NCBI GenBank assembly: GCA_022787165.1
Contig: JALFVL010000018.1
Coordinates: forward strand, 49,566 to 113,565
Direction of reading: 5' to 3'
Origin: Clostridiales bacterium
Lineage (GTDB): Bacteria > Bacillota > Clostridia > Christensenellales > Aristaeellaceae
Length of the DNA stretch: 64,000 bases
Of the stretch, positions 34,176 through 41,592 are shown piece by piece. Under the pieces are notes generated by a model. It saw only the letters and a list, made by a program, of their open reading frames with translations, had not been told where the DNA came from and made no database searches. Position numbers and translations under genes: made by a program. How positions within the stretch are numbered: the stretch's first letter is position 1; the number at the start of each line of letters is the position of its first letter.

Positions 34176-35379
34176 CCGAGCCGATTGTGCGGGTCAGCCT
34201 GTCCAGCCGGGAAGCCTTCTCCTGCACGACCTCGTTGGTTTCCGCCTTTCGCTTCCAATAGGCGGTTTCTCTGAGCATGTCAGTGTTCTTCTGCCGCTCG
34301 TTGACCAGCAGGTCATAGACCTCTCTCAGCTTGCGGACGAGCTTTTTGATGACCGGGAGAGCCTTGTTCTCGCGGTAGCTTTTGGCGGTTTCCAGCATTC
34401 CGGTGTCGGGCAGAAGCTCGTCTGCGGAGCCCAGATTTTGAACAAATGCTTTGACATCTTTGTCGTTCTTCGCAAGCGCATCAACCTTCCTTTTCATGGC
34501 TTCAACTTCACGCTCAGCCTCCTCCCGGTTCGCCTGTGCCAGACGAACGGCCTGCTCCGCGCTTTGCTGCTGCGCCATGAGGGTGTCGAGGGCTTCCTGC
34601 TCCTTCATGACCTTGAATTGCACGGTGGTCAGGTGCTCTTCCGTGCTGCCGCGTTCGCCGCGCGCCACATCGGTGTAGCCCGCCGCGAACATGGCGTCGT
34701 GGTACTGATCCTGCAAAACGCTGTAGGATTTCTTCAGAATGATCTTGCCGGTTTTCGTGCGCATAGGCTCTCCGAATTCATCCAGCACGGGCCGGGACTG
34801 CCACTTTTTGCTGTGGCTGACCTGCATGATGGTCTCCCTGACGGTGCCAACCAGCGCCGGGTTCTTGCAGCGCTTCGACCACAGAATCTGCTTTTCGACG
34901 ACGGGCACATAGACCACGTGGAGATGGTAGTGCCAGACGTCGTAGCCGAGGGCTTTGCTCATGCCCTGGTTGCGCTCGTCAGCGTGCATGACGGCGGAGA
35001 GGATGTACTGCTCGCCGCCGACAATATCAACGGAGGCCCGGTATGCCTCGGCGTAGAACGCCTTGGCGTATTCGTAGCCGCCGTGATTATGAAAATATGC
35101 GGAGTTGACGTCGAAGACCAGCTCGCCGTAGTGGACGGCGTCCTGCTTGAGACCTCGGGTGGAAATGGTGCCGTCCTGCTCCATCTGCCGGAACATCTCC
35201 TGATAGCTGCTGGACGGCATCTTGAAGTGGATGTTCAGATGGCTGCGTTCGGGGACAATATCCTCGTTCCGGTAGCAGGCTTTCTGGCGCTCGTTGTGGG
35301 CTTCGGCGTCGGCGATGTTGCTCTCTGTTCGGGGCTGGTTGCGGACAGTGGTGCGATCCACGCCATCGTTTCTTGCCAT
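34099..35379 (-). CDS. Mob/Pre relaxase (MobV type, TnpZ-like)
   Basis: The open frame is longer, but ATG 35379 follows AAAGGAGGTG and gives 426 residues. The relaxase domain carries the metal-binding HxH in WHYHLHVVYVPV (about residues 155-166), an N-terminal HNERQKACYRNEDI and later the SKKW region. The C-terminal half is a long coiled coil (about 230-330). It nicks oriT and leads transfer with help from a conjugative element. Tn4451 encodes a Mob of this type (TnpZ). An oriT-like sequence lies just upstream. Confidence 0.9.
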   Translation of the reverse strand: MARNDGVDRTTVRNQPRTESNIADAEAHNERQKACYRNEDIVPERSHLNIHFKMPSSSYQEMFRQMEQDGTISTRGLKQDAVHYGELVFDVNSAYFHNHGGYEYAKAFYAEAYRASVDIVGGEQYILSAVMHADERNQGMSKALGYDVWHYHLHVVYVPVVEKQILWSKRCKNPALVGTVRETIMQVSHSKKWQSRPVLDEFGEPMRTKTGKIILKKSYSVLQDQYHDAMFAAGYTDVARGERGSTEEHLTTVQFKVMKEQEALDTLMAQQQSAEQAVRLAQANREEAEREVEAMKRKVDALAKNDKDVKAFVQNLGSADELLPDTGMLETAKSYRENKALPVIKKLVRKLREVYDLLVNERQKNTDMLRETAYWKRKAETNEVVQEKASRLDRLTRTIGSDEIDRLLSQRSTHERSRYKAWDNSR

Positions 35380-35447
35380 GGAAGCACCTCCTTTCTTTCG
35401 TGGGTGTGATGATGGTTCGTTTGGGGCACGGGGTGACGGGGGCGCGG

Positions 35448-35489
35448 CACTTTCTGCGAAAGTGTAACTACCCACTATGACACTTTCTG
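35448..35489. other. candidate oriT upstream of the relaxase gene
   Basis: CACTTTC-TGC-GAAAGTG forms a hairpin (35448-35464), followed by GTAACTACCC and a direct repeat of CACTTTCTG (35448-35456 and 35481-35489). Hairpins with direct repeats just ahead of mob are the usual place and form of MobV oriT sites. The nick site is not identified. Confidence 0.5.
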
Positions 35490-35689
35490 TCTTCCTGCGG
35501 AATCCAGCAAAGTGCCGTGGGCCAAAGGCTTCGCCTCTGGACTCTGAGCAGGCGTTGCCGCCCTGCACCCGGCTCAAAGACAGTAAGCCATGCTTTTGAC
35601 GGCATGGCTTCCTGCTTTGCGGGGCTGGTGCGCGTTGGTGCGTTCTGGTGCCGGAGGTATCGCGCGGCACGAGGCTGGATACGGGATTA

Positions 35690-35707
35690 TGGTGCTCATG
35701 AGCACCA
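35690..35707. other. 18-bp perfect palindrome downstream of parR-like gene
   Basis: TGGTGCTCATGAGCACCA is self-complementary. Another hairpin AAGCCATGC/GCATGGCTT lies nearby at about 35584-35609. Together they fill the gap 35490-35714 between relaxase and parR-like genes; they could end transcription or serve as a binding site. Confidence 0.45.
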
Positions 35708-35714
35708 AAGAGCA

Positions 35715-36059
35715 TCAGCAGCCGAAGCTGTCCAGCGCGTCGTCGAGATCCTCTTCGTCCGGCTCATCACTTCGGATGGAAGAAGAAGCTGTCGGAGGGG
35801 CGACCCTGTTCAACACTTGCAGAAGATCGCCAAGCTGAACGGGTGCAGTCGCCAGCTCCTCCCGGACGATGGAGCGGATCGTCTCCCGCAGACTTTCATC
35901 TGCGGTTGCCTTACCATAATAGGCATTGACCGCCGGAACGATCAGCGCACTATAGGACAGGCCGCGCTCCGCATGAAGCTGACGCAGCAATGAGGCGGCT
36001 TGCGAGCCGGCAGGTTTGTCCAGATCAAGCCGGAGGGTGGTGCGGAATATCTGAATCAT
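35715..36059 (-). CDS. ParR-like DNA-binding partner of the ParM-like protein
   Basis: The 114-residue protein begins with a beta-strand and helices that fit a ribbon-helix-helix fold (FRTTLRLDLDKP...LLRQLHAERGLSYSALIVPAVNAYY), then a helix and an acidic tail (SDEPDEEDLDDALDSFGC). Its start overlaps the parM-like stop by ATGA, the usual arrangement of the actin-type partition pair. ParR adaptors bind the centromere with the N-terminal RHH and the filament with the C-terminal tail. Sequence conservation in this family is low, so the call leans on context. Confidence 0.7.
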   Translation of the reverse strand: MIQIFRTTLRLDLDKPAGSQAASLLRQLHAERGLSYSALIVPAVNAYYGKATADESLRETIRSIVREELATAPVQLGDLLQVLNRVAPPTASSSIRSDEPDEEDLDDALDSFGC

Positions 36060-36982
36060 CCGGCAGCTCCCTCGCGCCTGAGACGCCGCTCCGCGAGATA
36101 CTCGTAACCTTCGGCATTGGCGTGGATGTCGTCGATGATGGTCACGCGGTCGCGGTCATACTCACCGAAGTGTCGCAGCAGGCATCCGCCGCCGCCCACG
36201 ACCCACAGCCGCATGGTCTGCGGGTCATATTCATGTTCGCGCAGCCTGCGCATGATCTCTGCTGAATAGGCGGCTGCGGCCGCGCGGATGGTTTCCACAT
36301 AGTCGCGCCCAATATCGGCGTCGCCGTTTCGGAGCACCTCGTCGATGACAGCATCCGGCACGGTGCGACCAAAGCGCTGCGTCAGGGCTTCGCGCGCCCT
36401 GAGCATGCACTGATAGGTGCCGTACTTCTCCGTGAAGCACTGGTCCATGACGGCGTGCCTGTCCTGAATGGTCATGATGTTCATGGTACCGTTGCCGATG
36501 TCGCAGAGCATGTTCACGCCTTTGAACTGCCTGAGCATGGGCACGATGGCGGAGAAGCCCTGCACATACACATCCGCTCCCACGATATCGACGTGGTATT
36601 CGATGCCGCGCCAGGTGAAATCCACATGGTCGTTCTGGAGCAGATAGGCCCGGAAGCTCTCGCGCTGGGAGTCCACCCAGGTCAGGGGCAGACCGGCGGC
36701 GATGTAGACACGGGCCTCGGTCATCCTGTGTGCCCACAGCTCCTGCCCGATGCCGGCGAGCGTCAGGATGTAGTGATCCGGGTTGCTGACCTTGTCCGGG
36801 GTGAACTCCCGGTGGCCGCTGCCGATGACGTGGTATTTGCCGTCGTAAACCAGCAAGTCCTGTGCGTGGACGGGTTCGTGGTCGAAGGTCAGGACGCTGG
36901 CGGGAAAGATGCCGCTGGCGGTTTTCAGGTTGCCATAGCCATTGTCAATCCCGATGATTTGCATGTTCTTAAGCTGTTTCAT
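36056..36982 (-). CDS. parM: ParM/StbA-type actin-like protein
   Basis: ATG 36982 follows GAGAGGTACC, giving 308 residues. Actin-fold ATPase signatures are seen: phosphate 1 IGIDNGYGNLKTA, phosphate 2 CDIGNGTMNIM, and the adenosine loop VVGGGGCLLRHF. YVQGFSAIVP lies between. Such proteins push plasmid copies apart; on an integrative element the pair would stabilise the excised circle. The leader upstream (36983-37243) is full of hairpins with T tracts (see separate entries), so expression is probably controlled after initiation. Confidence 0.87.
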   Translation of the reverse strand: MKQLKNMQIIGIDNGYGNLKTASGIFPASVLTFDHEPVHAQDLLVYDGKYHVIGSGHREFTPDKVSNPDHYILTLAGIGQELWAHRMTEARVYIAAGLPLTWVDSQRESFRAYLLQNDHVDFTWRGIEYHVDIVGADVYVQGFSAIVPMLRQFKGVNMLCDIGNGTMNIMTIQDRHAVMDQCFTEKYGTYQCMLRAREALTQRFGRTVPDAVIDEVLRNGDADIGRDYVETIRAAAAAYSAEIMRRLREHEYDPQTMRLWVVGGGGCLLRHFGEYDRDRVTIIDDIHANAEGYEYLAERRLRREGAAG

Positions 36983-37012
36983 AAGGTACCTCTCTTTCGA
37001 TTGTTCATGGAT

Positions 37013-37041
37013 AACAGAAAAGACAGGCCATGAAGCCTGTC
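37013..37041 (-). terminator. terminator-like hairpin 31 bases before parM
   Basis: GACAGGC-TTCATG-GCCTGTC on the minus strand is a perfect 7-base stem followed by TTTTCTGTT. No promoter is visible between it and parM. A second hairpin CTCCGTTT/AAACGGAG lies at 37057-37074. Confidence 0.65.
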
Positions 37042-37128
37042 CGGGTAAGGGGGACGCTCCGTTTGGAAACGGAGATAGGGAAGGGGATGTGGGAATCACA
37101 TAGAATCATCACCTTTCTGAATTTGGGC

Positions 37129-37163
37129 AAAGAAAAAGCGCTGACGGTTTTTCCGCCAACGCT
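37129..37163 (-). terminator. strong intrinsic terminator in the parM leader
   Basis: On the minus strand AGCGTTGGCGG-AAAAA-CCGTCAGCGCT pairs over 11 bases (two G-T pairs) and runs into TTTTTTCTTT. It lies between the promoter-like repeats and parM. Confidence 0.75.
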
Positions 37164-37243
37164 GGTTTGGTTTTTTATCTGGTCAACCGGATGTACTGCC
37201 CGTGGATGGTTTTCTCCGATGCAGGTCTGCATCATGCGCTTTC

Positions 37244-37790
37244 GTCCTTCTTTGACAGTTTACATTATAGCACATATTGCCTTGGGCGTCTCGCGACTTT
37301 TGGCGACATCCGGTGACGACTTTTTGAGTTCGGGTTGCGCCGGGCAGGGGATGCTCTCTTGTCCTTCTTTGACAGTTTATATGATAGCACGTATTGACTT
37401 GGGCGTCTCGCGACATTGTGCGCCAACTTTCAGGGGGCGATTTGCGCCGGGCAGGGTACCAATGACTTTCTGCGGGGTGTACCGAGCATTCCGTGCAAGA
37501 CGGGCTGTTCGGCATCCGGTGAAAACCATTAAGTGGGCAAAAGTTCATAGTGAAAGGATAGACCGGAACCATCATCTTTGACGCTACTATTATAGCACAG
37601 CATTTTGTCCCAAACTATCCAGAATCGTCCCAAGTTGTCCTAAACTGTCTTAAGTTTGTTAATACTTTTTCTTCATCGATGCTCTCTCGCCCTTCCCTGG
37701 CAGTTTATATGATAACACGTATTGCCATGGGCCTCCTGCGACATTGTGCGACATCTTTCAGGATTTGTTTTACGCCAGCCAGGGCACCCT
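37244..37790. repeat. four iterated promoter-like repeats upstream of parM
   Basis: Long copies at 37244-37350, 37361-37460 and 37688-37790, and a short copy at 37573-37605. Each has, on the plus strand, TTTGACAGTTTA or a variant followed by ATAGCAC and, in long copies, TATTG, GGGCGTCTCGCGAC and GCCGGGCAGGG. On the minus strand the core reads as an extended -10 (TGCTATAAT, TGCTATCAT, TGCTATAAT, TGTTATCAT). The first two long copies are 117 bases apart. No gene is supported in 36983-37845 apart from these. Confidence 0.75.
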
Positions 37791-37845
37791 CATAAACGGC
37801 GCAGCAGAGGCAACAGGGGAGGTCTAGAAGCTGACTACTGAGGCG

Positions 37846-38037
37846 ATGGAGCGTATCATAGAGAAGTTGGAAAGCAGAAAAGGCATTTTCAATTTGCACG
37901 GCATCCCCATCCACGATATCATCGGAGAGCTCACGGAGGTGGTCGTGGAATCTGGCTATCCGGAGGAAGAGAAGGTGAAGTTGGCTAAATTCGTGAAGAA
38001 GGTCGAGAGATGTACAAGAGCGGCAATGCGCAGGTGA
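37846..38037 (+). CDS. small hypothetical protein
   Basis: A 63-residue frame with coding-like codon use (GAG, AAG, GTG, ATC rich) encodes a helical, charged protein (MERIIEKLESRKGIFNLHG, then PIHDIIGELTEVV). A TAG lies 21 bases before the ATG, and the ribosome site (GAGG) is weak. It ends just before the promoter of the HEPN gene and runs the same way. It could be a real small protein, or the tail of a lost gene. I recognise no family. Confidence 0.4.
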   Translation: MERIIEKLESRKGIFNLHGIPIHDIIGELTEVVVESGYPEEEKVKLAKFVKKVERCTRAAMRR

Positions 38038-38058
38038 TAGCACAGTTGGATGATGTGC

Positions 38059-38087
38059 TTGTAAAGAGGGAGAAAACGCAATATAAT
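38059..38087 (+). promoter_or_regulatory. promoter of the HEPN gene
   Basis: TTGTAA (38059-38064) and TATAAT (38082-38087) are 17 bases apart. The predicted start near 38094 leaves a short leader with AAAGGCGGTG before GTG 38118, which rules against the upstream ATG at 38010. Confidence 0.75.
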
Positions 38088-38117
38088 ATTTTTGAACCAA
38101 GAAAGGCGGTGAATTCC

Positions 38118-39545
38118 GTGGCTTTTGAATCCAATACATATTCCGGAACATGTGAATATAAGAACATTGACTTCACTTTCATATTTAGCGGTGAGGAACT
38201 GCGACTGGTTCCTCCACTAGATAAAAGGGATACTATTCTGACGAACTGGATACTGACTCCTCTGGAAAAAGGTGTCTACACAAGAGGTAACCCATTAACC
38301 ATGGATGAGCCGTATCTAACTGGAAAATGCAATGAAACCGGAACTACTTTCGTTTTCATAACCAAGCAAGGGGGACGTATTGGAAGCCAAAACTCTGTTT
38401 TGTTTATCCCTATTATTGCCTACATCAGATGTAGGTGCGCACGGGATAGTATCGCCAGAATGTCATTTACCAGCCCTGTGATTAATTGCATCCATCCAGT
38501 CAATCAAGGGTTTGGCTATGCAATGGATGTGGATAGTTTTAATGAGACGGGAGTATTTACTGTTACAACTCAGAGTTTTGATGACACTACAACGGAACCT
38601 CAAATCTTTATGGTTGACAACGTACGGGTTTCTGTGAGATTTAGCATTTCCAGAAAGCTTAGCGTAAAGTTGAATGAACCGCCCATTGCCCTCAGCTCAT
38701 CCATGCTTTTTGAATTTGCCCCCACTAATGATTACCGCCTCATTTATAGGCTGTGGTTTATTGCAAAACAATTTCTGCAGTATCTTTGCTACAGAAGGAA
38801 TATTCTTCTTCCCGAAGTTGTATTGTCTGCGCCTGCGAATGACGATAAATATGAAGAATTTGCGACTATGTATGTGCTCAATGAAGCAGGCGATGATGAA
38901 TCGTCTACATTGAAGTCTGGTCGCTATATTCAACAAAAATACCTTGCCGGAAATGAGGGAAAAATCCTGTCAGACATCGCAAGCGGTATGCTCTACCTTA
39001 GGCACCTCCCTCAGACCTATCAAAGTGGAAGAACCATTGATGCCGCCCGATTTATTATGATTACCGCAGCATTTGAATGGGAATATAAACGCAATTTTCC
39101 GGACGGAGTACCCAAAAAGGAGGCCAGATTAAAGGCTGAAGCTGCTGTAACCGATGAAATAGATGAGAGAATCGAGAGTAGTACTGGTAAAAAACGAGAT
39201 ATCTATAAGTTTCTCAAGCGATTGGTGAAATCAGATAGCCTTGAATCCGAAATAATCCATACCGGCGATGTGATTGATGACATCATTGGCGTATTCGGCA
39301 AACACCTGTATCATTTAAACGGGGAGGAACTGAAGTATCCCGAAATGGGAAAGCGTCTTTCATCCCAAAGAAATCACTATGCCCACGGTGATCTCGATCA
39401 GGAGTTTATCGGTCTTTCGCTTCTGGATTTGATGTATATGGAATATGTGGTTTATGCTATTCAGCTGAATTATTATGGTATAGATGAGAAAAACATAAGA
39501 CGGGCTATAAATGAATTATTCCATTTGAATTACGCAATAACATAA
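38118..39545 (+). CDS. HEPN-domain protein, ApeA-like, probable anti-phage defence
   Basis: GTG 38118 is chosen because a good promoter and AAAGGCGGTG lie just upstream, giving 475 residues. Residues 1-200 are rich in beta strands (YSGTCEYKNIDFTFIFSG...), like ApeA N-terminal domains. The C-terminal half is helical and carries the HEPN ribonuclease motif R-x4-H: Arg418 and His423 in SSQRNHYAHGDLD. HEPN proteins of this form cleave RNA during phage infection. The gene is AT-rich compared with host genes and faces the restriction operon tail to tail, inside the element. The ApeA likeness is by architecture and motif, not by search; an abortive infection role is inferred. Confidence 0.72.
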   Translation: MAFESNTYSGTCEYKNIDFTFIFSGEELRLVPPLDKRDTILTNWILTPLEKGVYTRGNPLTMDEPYLTGKCNETGTTFVFITKQGGRIGSQNSVLFIPIIAYIRCRCARDSIARMSFTSPVINCIHPVNQGFGYAMDVDSFNETGVFTVTTQSFDDTTTEPQIFMVDNVRVSVRFSISRKLSVKLNEPPIALSSSMLFEFAPTNDYRLIYRLWFIAKQFLQYLCYRRNILLPEVVLSAPANDDKYEEFATMYVLNEAGDDESSTLKSGRYIQQKYLAGNEGKILSDIASGMLYLRHLPQTYQSGRTIDAARFIMITAAFEWEYKRNFPDGVPKKEARLKAEAAVTDEIDERIESSTGKKRDIYKFLKRLVKSDSLESEIIHTGDVIDDIIGVFGKHLYHLNGEELKYPEMGKRLSSQRNHYAHGDLDQEFIGLSLLDLMYMEYVVYAIQLNYYGIDEKNIRRAINELFHLNYAIT

Positions 39546-39551
39546 TCGTAA

Positions 39552-39591
39552 ACCGCCCATGGTCGAGGCCTATCTCTCAGCTATGGGCGGT
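39552..39591. terminator. hairpin between the HEPN gene and the DUF262 gene
   Basis: ACCGCCCAT and ATGGGCGGT form a perfect 9-base stem around a 22-base loop, just after the HEPN stop. It probably terminates both converging transcripts. 39592-39758 holds no supported gene. Confidence 0.65.
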
Positions 39592-39758
39592 CATCATTAT
39601 ATCTCATTCCCTGATGGCATTCTCTGTCAATTACATCATCAGCTGTGCCTCCGGTTTCAGTCCGGCAGTAAAGACGATCTACTCGTACTCGGCACACAGG
39701 CACACTATCCCCGGTTTCATGTCCTAAATACCCTCTGCAATCAACTGATTTCTGAAGG

Positions 39759-41579
39759 TCAGATTGCAAAGAATGATAGAATCTCCTGCACAAGCTTCTC
39801 GGTGCGCTCATTGATGATGTCAATTGTCCAGATATCCTTGTCAGCAACATCAGCGTTGAGATTCAAGCCATTGCGATAACCGATATACTTGCCGGCATTG
39901 TCTTTTCGGTCACGCTTTTCAGAAAAGCTCTTGTTACTCAGGGCGCTGTTATAGCCGGTGATGGTCAAATTGCCGAATGTATGTACATAGAGCGTCTGAT
40001 ACTCCCGGGCTTTAGCAGGATCTCCGCCAGCGATCATATCGACCCAGGGCTGCGGGATATTTGTACCTTGCGGGAATATATGCTCAATACTCCAAACATA
40101 CTGCTTACTATCGTACTGACGCCACAGGTCGACATACGTTTCATTCGTCATTCCACGCTGTGCAAGCGAACAAAGAATGAAACGGCATGCTCCTGAGTTT
40201 TCGTCATAAATCGGACCGCGCAGTTTCTCGGCAAAGAGATCATCGGATGCGGAAACTGACAACAGCTTTGCGCGAAGACTGGTAAAGACTTGATTGCCGG
40301 TATACCTGTTCTGCTCAATCTCCTCGATATATGCCATGAACAAACGCGTCAAATCACGAGTCGGCGGTATGTCAGTCACGCTGCGTCGAACAAAGAAGTT
40401 TACAAGCATCCTGATCACTTCGGCTATCTGATCATCGTCAATACACAGCTCGGTTCTGTTTTTGAGCAGATACATCAGCAGCAGATACGAAGGCGCACCC
40501 TGAACACGCTGCAAATCCTGGAAGCATTCGCGCAGTCCGGAGGGCAGTCCATCTGCCTTCTGAAGTGTAATCAGGGAATAAATTGCGGAATTCTCCGTAA
40601 TCACATCCAGAAAATGCTTCGGGTCATGGATGATCAGCTTCTCATAGATGTCAAGCAGGGATGAACGAGTTGCAATGATTCCAAGGGGATACTGACGGTC
40701 ATCCTTCCGAAAGGGTATATTTAATGTGCCACGGAAAGCGTTGTAATTCTGGCGGAAGAATCTTTCTTGGACAGAATAGTCATCACCCAGGTTGCTCAAT
40801 ACTTCTCGCCAGCGCGCAAAGTAATAATCCATGCTATTGCTTTCAGCCAGATCCAGTTTGGCCAGAAGCAGATTTTTGATCAAGTCGACAGCAGTAAGAG
40901 GCATACCCCTGTTGTTCAGAGACTCAAACAGCGTATAGGCATCCGCGTGATTGGATACCTCAATCATCACCAGGATTGCTGAGTTTACCTTGTCGAGAAT
41001 CTGAAACAGGGTATGCAAGAGATTCGAGGATTCCGCTATATCAGCTTCAATTCTCCTTTTGAAGTAATTAAAGCCGCGAACCATGCACCGATTCCCTGCG
41101 TATTTAGGCATGGCACGTTGTGGTATCAAGCCGACCCGTGCCATGAGCCCCATGTAGTCATCCAGGTTGTTGCCCTGTACCTGTGGAACAACACGCATAT
41201 CCTGGATTGTTTTCTTCAAAACCAATTTGCGCTTGAGCTGAAGAACATCCGATTGCTGATCCTCATCGAGTTCATTTCTATGGCTGTTTAGGACATCATA
41301 AAGTGCAGCAAGCAACAGGCTGATGGTTGTGAGTCGCTGCTGACCATCGACAACTTCGAACTTTGGAAGGAGCGTATTGGTTGTGGAATTGATACAGATA
41401 ATTGAACCGAGGAAGTACCCTTCGTCGTTATCTGACAGGTCATCGTACAGGGCAGCCCATTCCCTTGTTCCCCACACATACTCACGCTGATAACGCGGGA
41501 TTTCAAACACGACACGTGAATCCGGATCAAGCATTTGTGAGATGGGATACTTGTTGACGTTGATGTTGTTAATGTTCAT
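39759..41579 (-). CDS. GmrSD-like DUF262/DUF1524 protein (type IV restriction)
   Basis: The 606-residue protein has the DUF262 (GmrS, ParB/sulfiredoxin-like NTPase) signature VVDGQQRLTTI with Asp78-Gly-Gln-Gln-Arg, preceded by IPRYQREYVWG. The C-terminus has a DUF1524 (GmrD) HNH nuclease: IEHIFPQ with His500, FGNLTITGYNSALSNKSF and a final lysine-rich segment. Fused GmrSD enzymes cut phage DNA with modified (hydroxymethylated, glucosylated) cytosines. It is 13 bases after hsdR and co-directional, so it is probably the last gene of the restriction operon. Confidence 0.9.
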   Translation of the reverse strand: MNINNINVNKYPISQMLDPDSRVVFEIPRYQREYVWGTREWAALYDDLSDNDEGYFLGSIICINSTTNTLLPKFEVVDGQQRLTTISLLLAALYDVLNSHRNELDEDQQSDVLQLKRKLVLKKTIQDMRVVPQVQGNNLDDYMGLMARVGLIPQRAMPKYAGNRCMVRGFNYFKRRIEADIAESSNLLHTLFQILDKVNSAILVMIEVSNHADAYTLFESLNNRGMPLTAVDLIKNLLLAKLDLAESNSMDYYFARWREVLSNLGDDYSVQERFFRQNYNAFRGTLNIPFRKDDRQYPLGIIATRSSLLDIYEKLIIHDPKHFLDVITENSAIYSLITLQKADGLPSGLRECFQDLQRVQGAPSYLLLMYLLKNRTELCIDDDQIAEVIRMLVNFFVRRSVTDIPPTRDLTRLFMAYIEEIEQNRYTGNQVFTSLRAKLLSVSASDDLFAEKLRGPIYDENSGACRFILCSLAQRGMTNETYVDLWRQYDSKQYVWSIEHIFPQGTNIPQPWVDMIAGGDPAKAREYQTLYVHTFGNLTITGYNSALSNKSFSEKRDRKDNAGKYIGYRNGLNLNADVADKDIWTIDIINERTEKLVQEILSFFAI

Positions 41580-41592
41580 ATATGCTCCTCGA

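Noticed and set aside
37183..37575. A 130-residue minus-strand frame across the promoter-like repeats
   Set aside because: Its peptide repeats only reflect the DNA repeats, and it runs across promoter elements; no ribosome site or family pattern.
38010..38117. An upstream ATG for the HEPN gene adding 36 residues
   Set aside because: It lies ahead of a well-formed promoter and overlaps another small frame; GTG 38118 has the better ribosome site.
39592..39758. A gene fragment (89-residue minus-strand frame) between the HEPN and DUF262 genes
   Set aside because: Some stretches look coding-like, but there is no start signal, it ends in the hairpin, and no family is recognisable.
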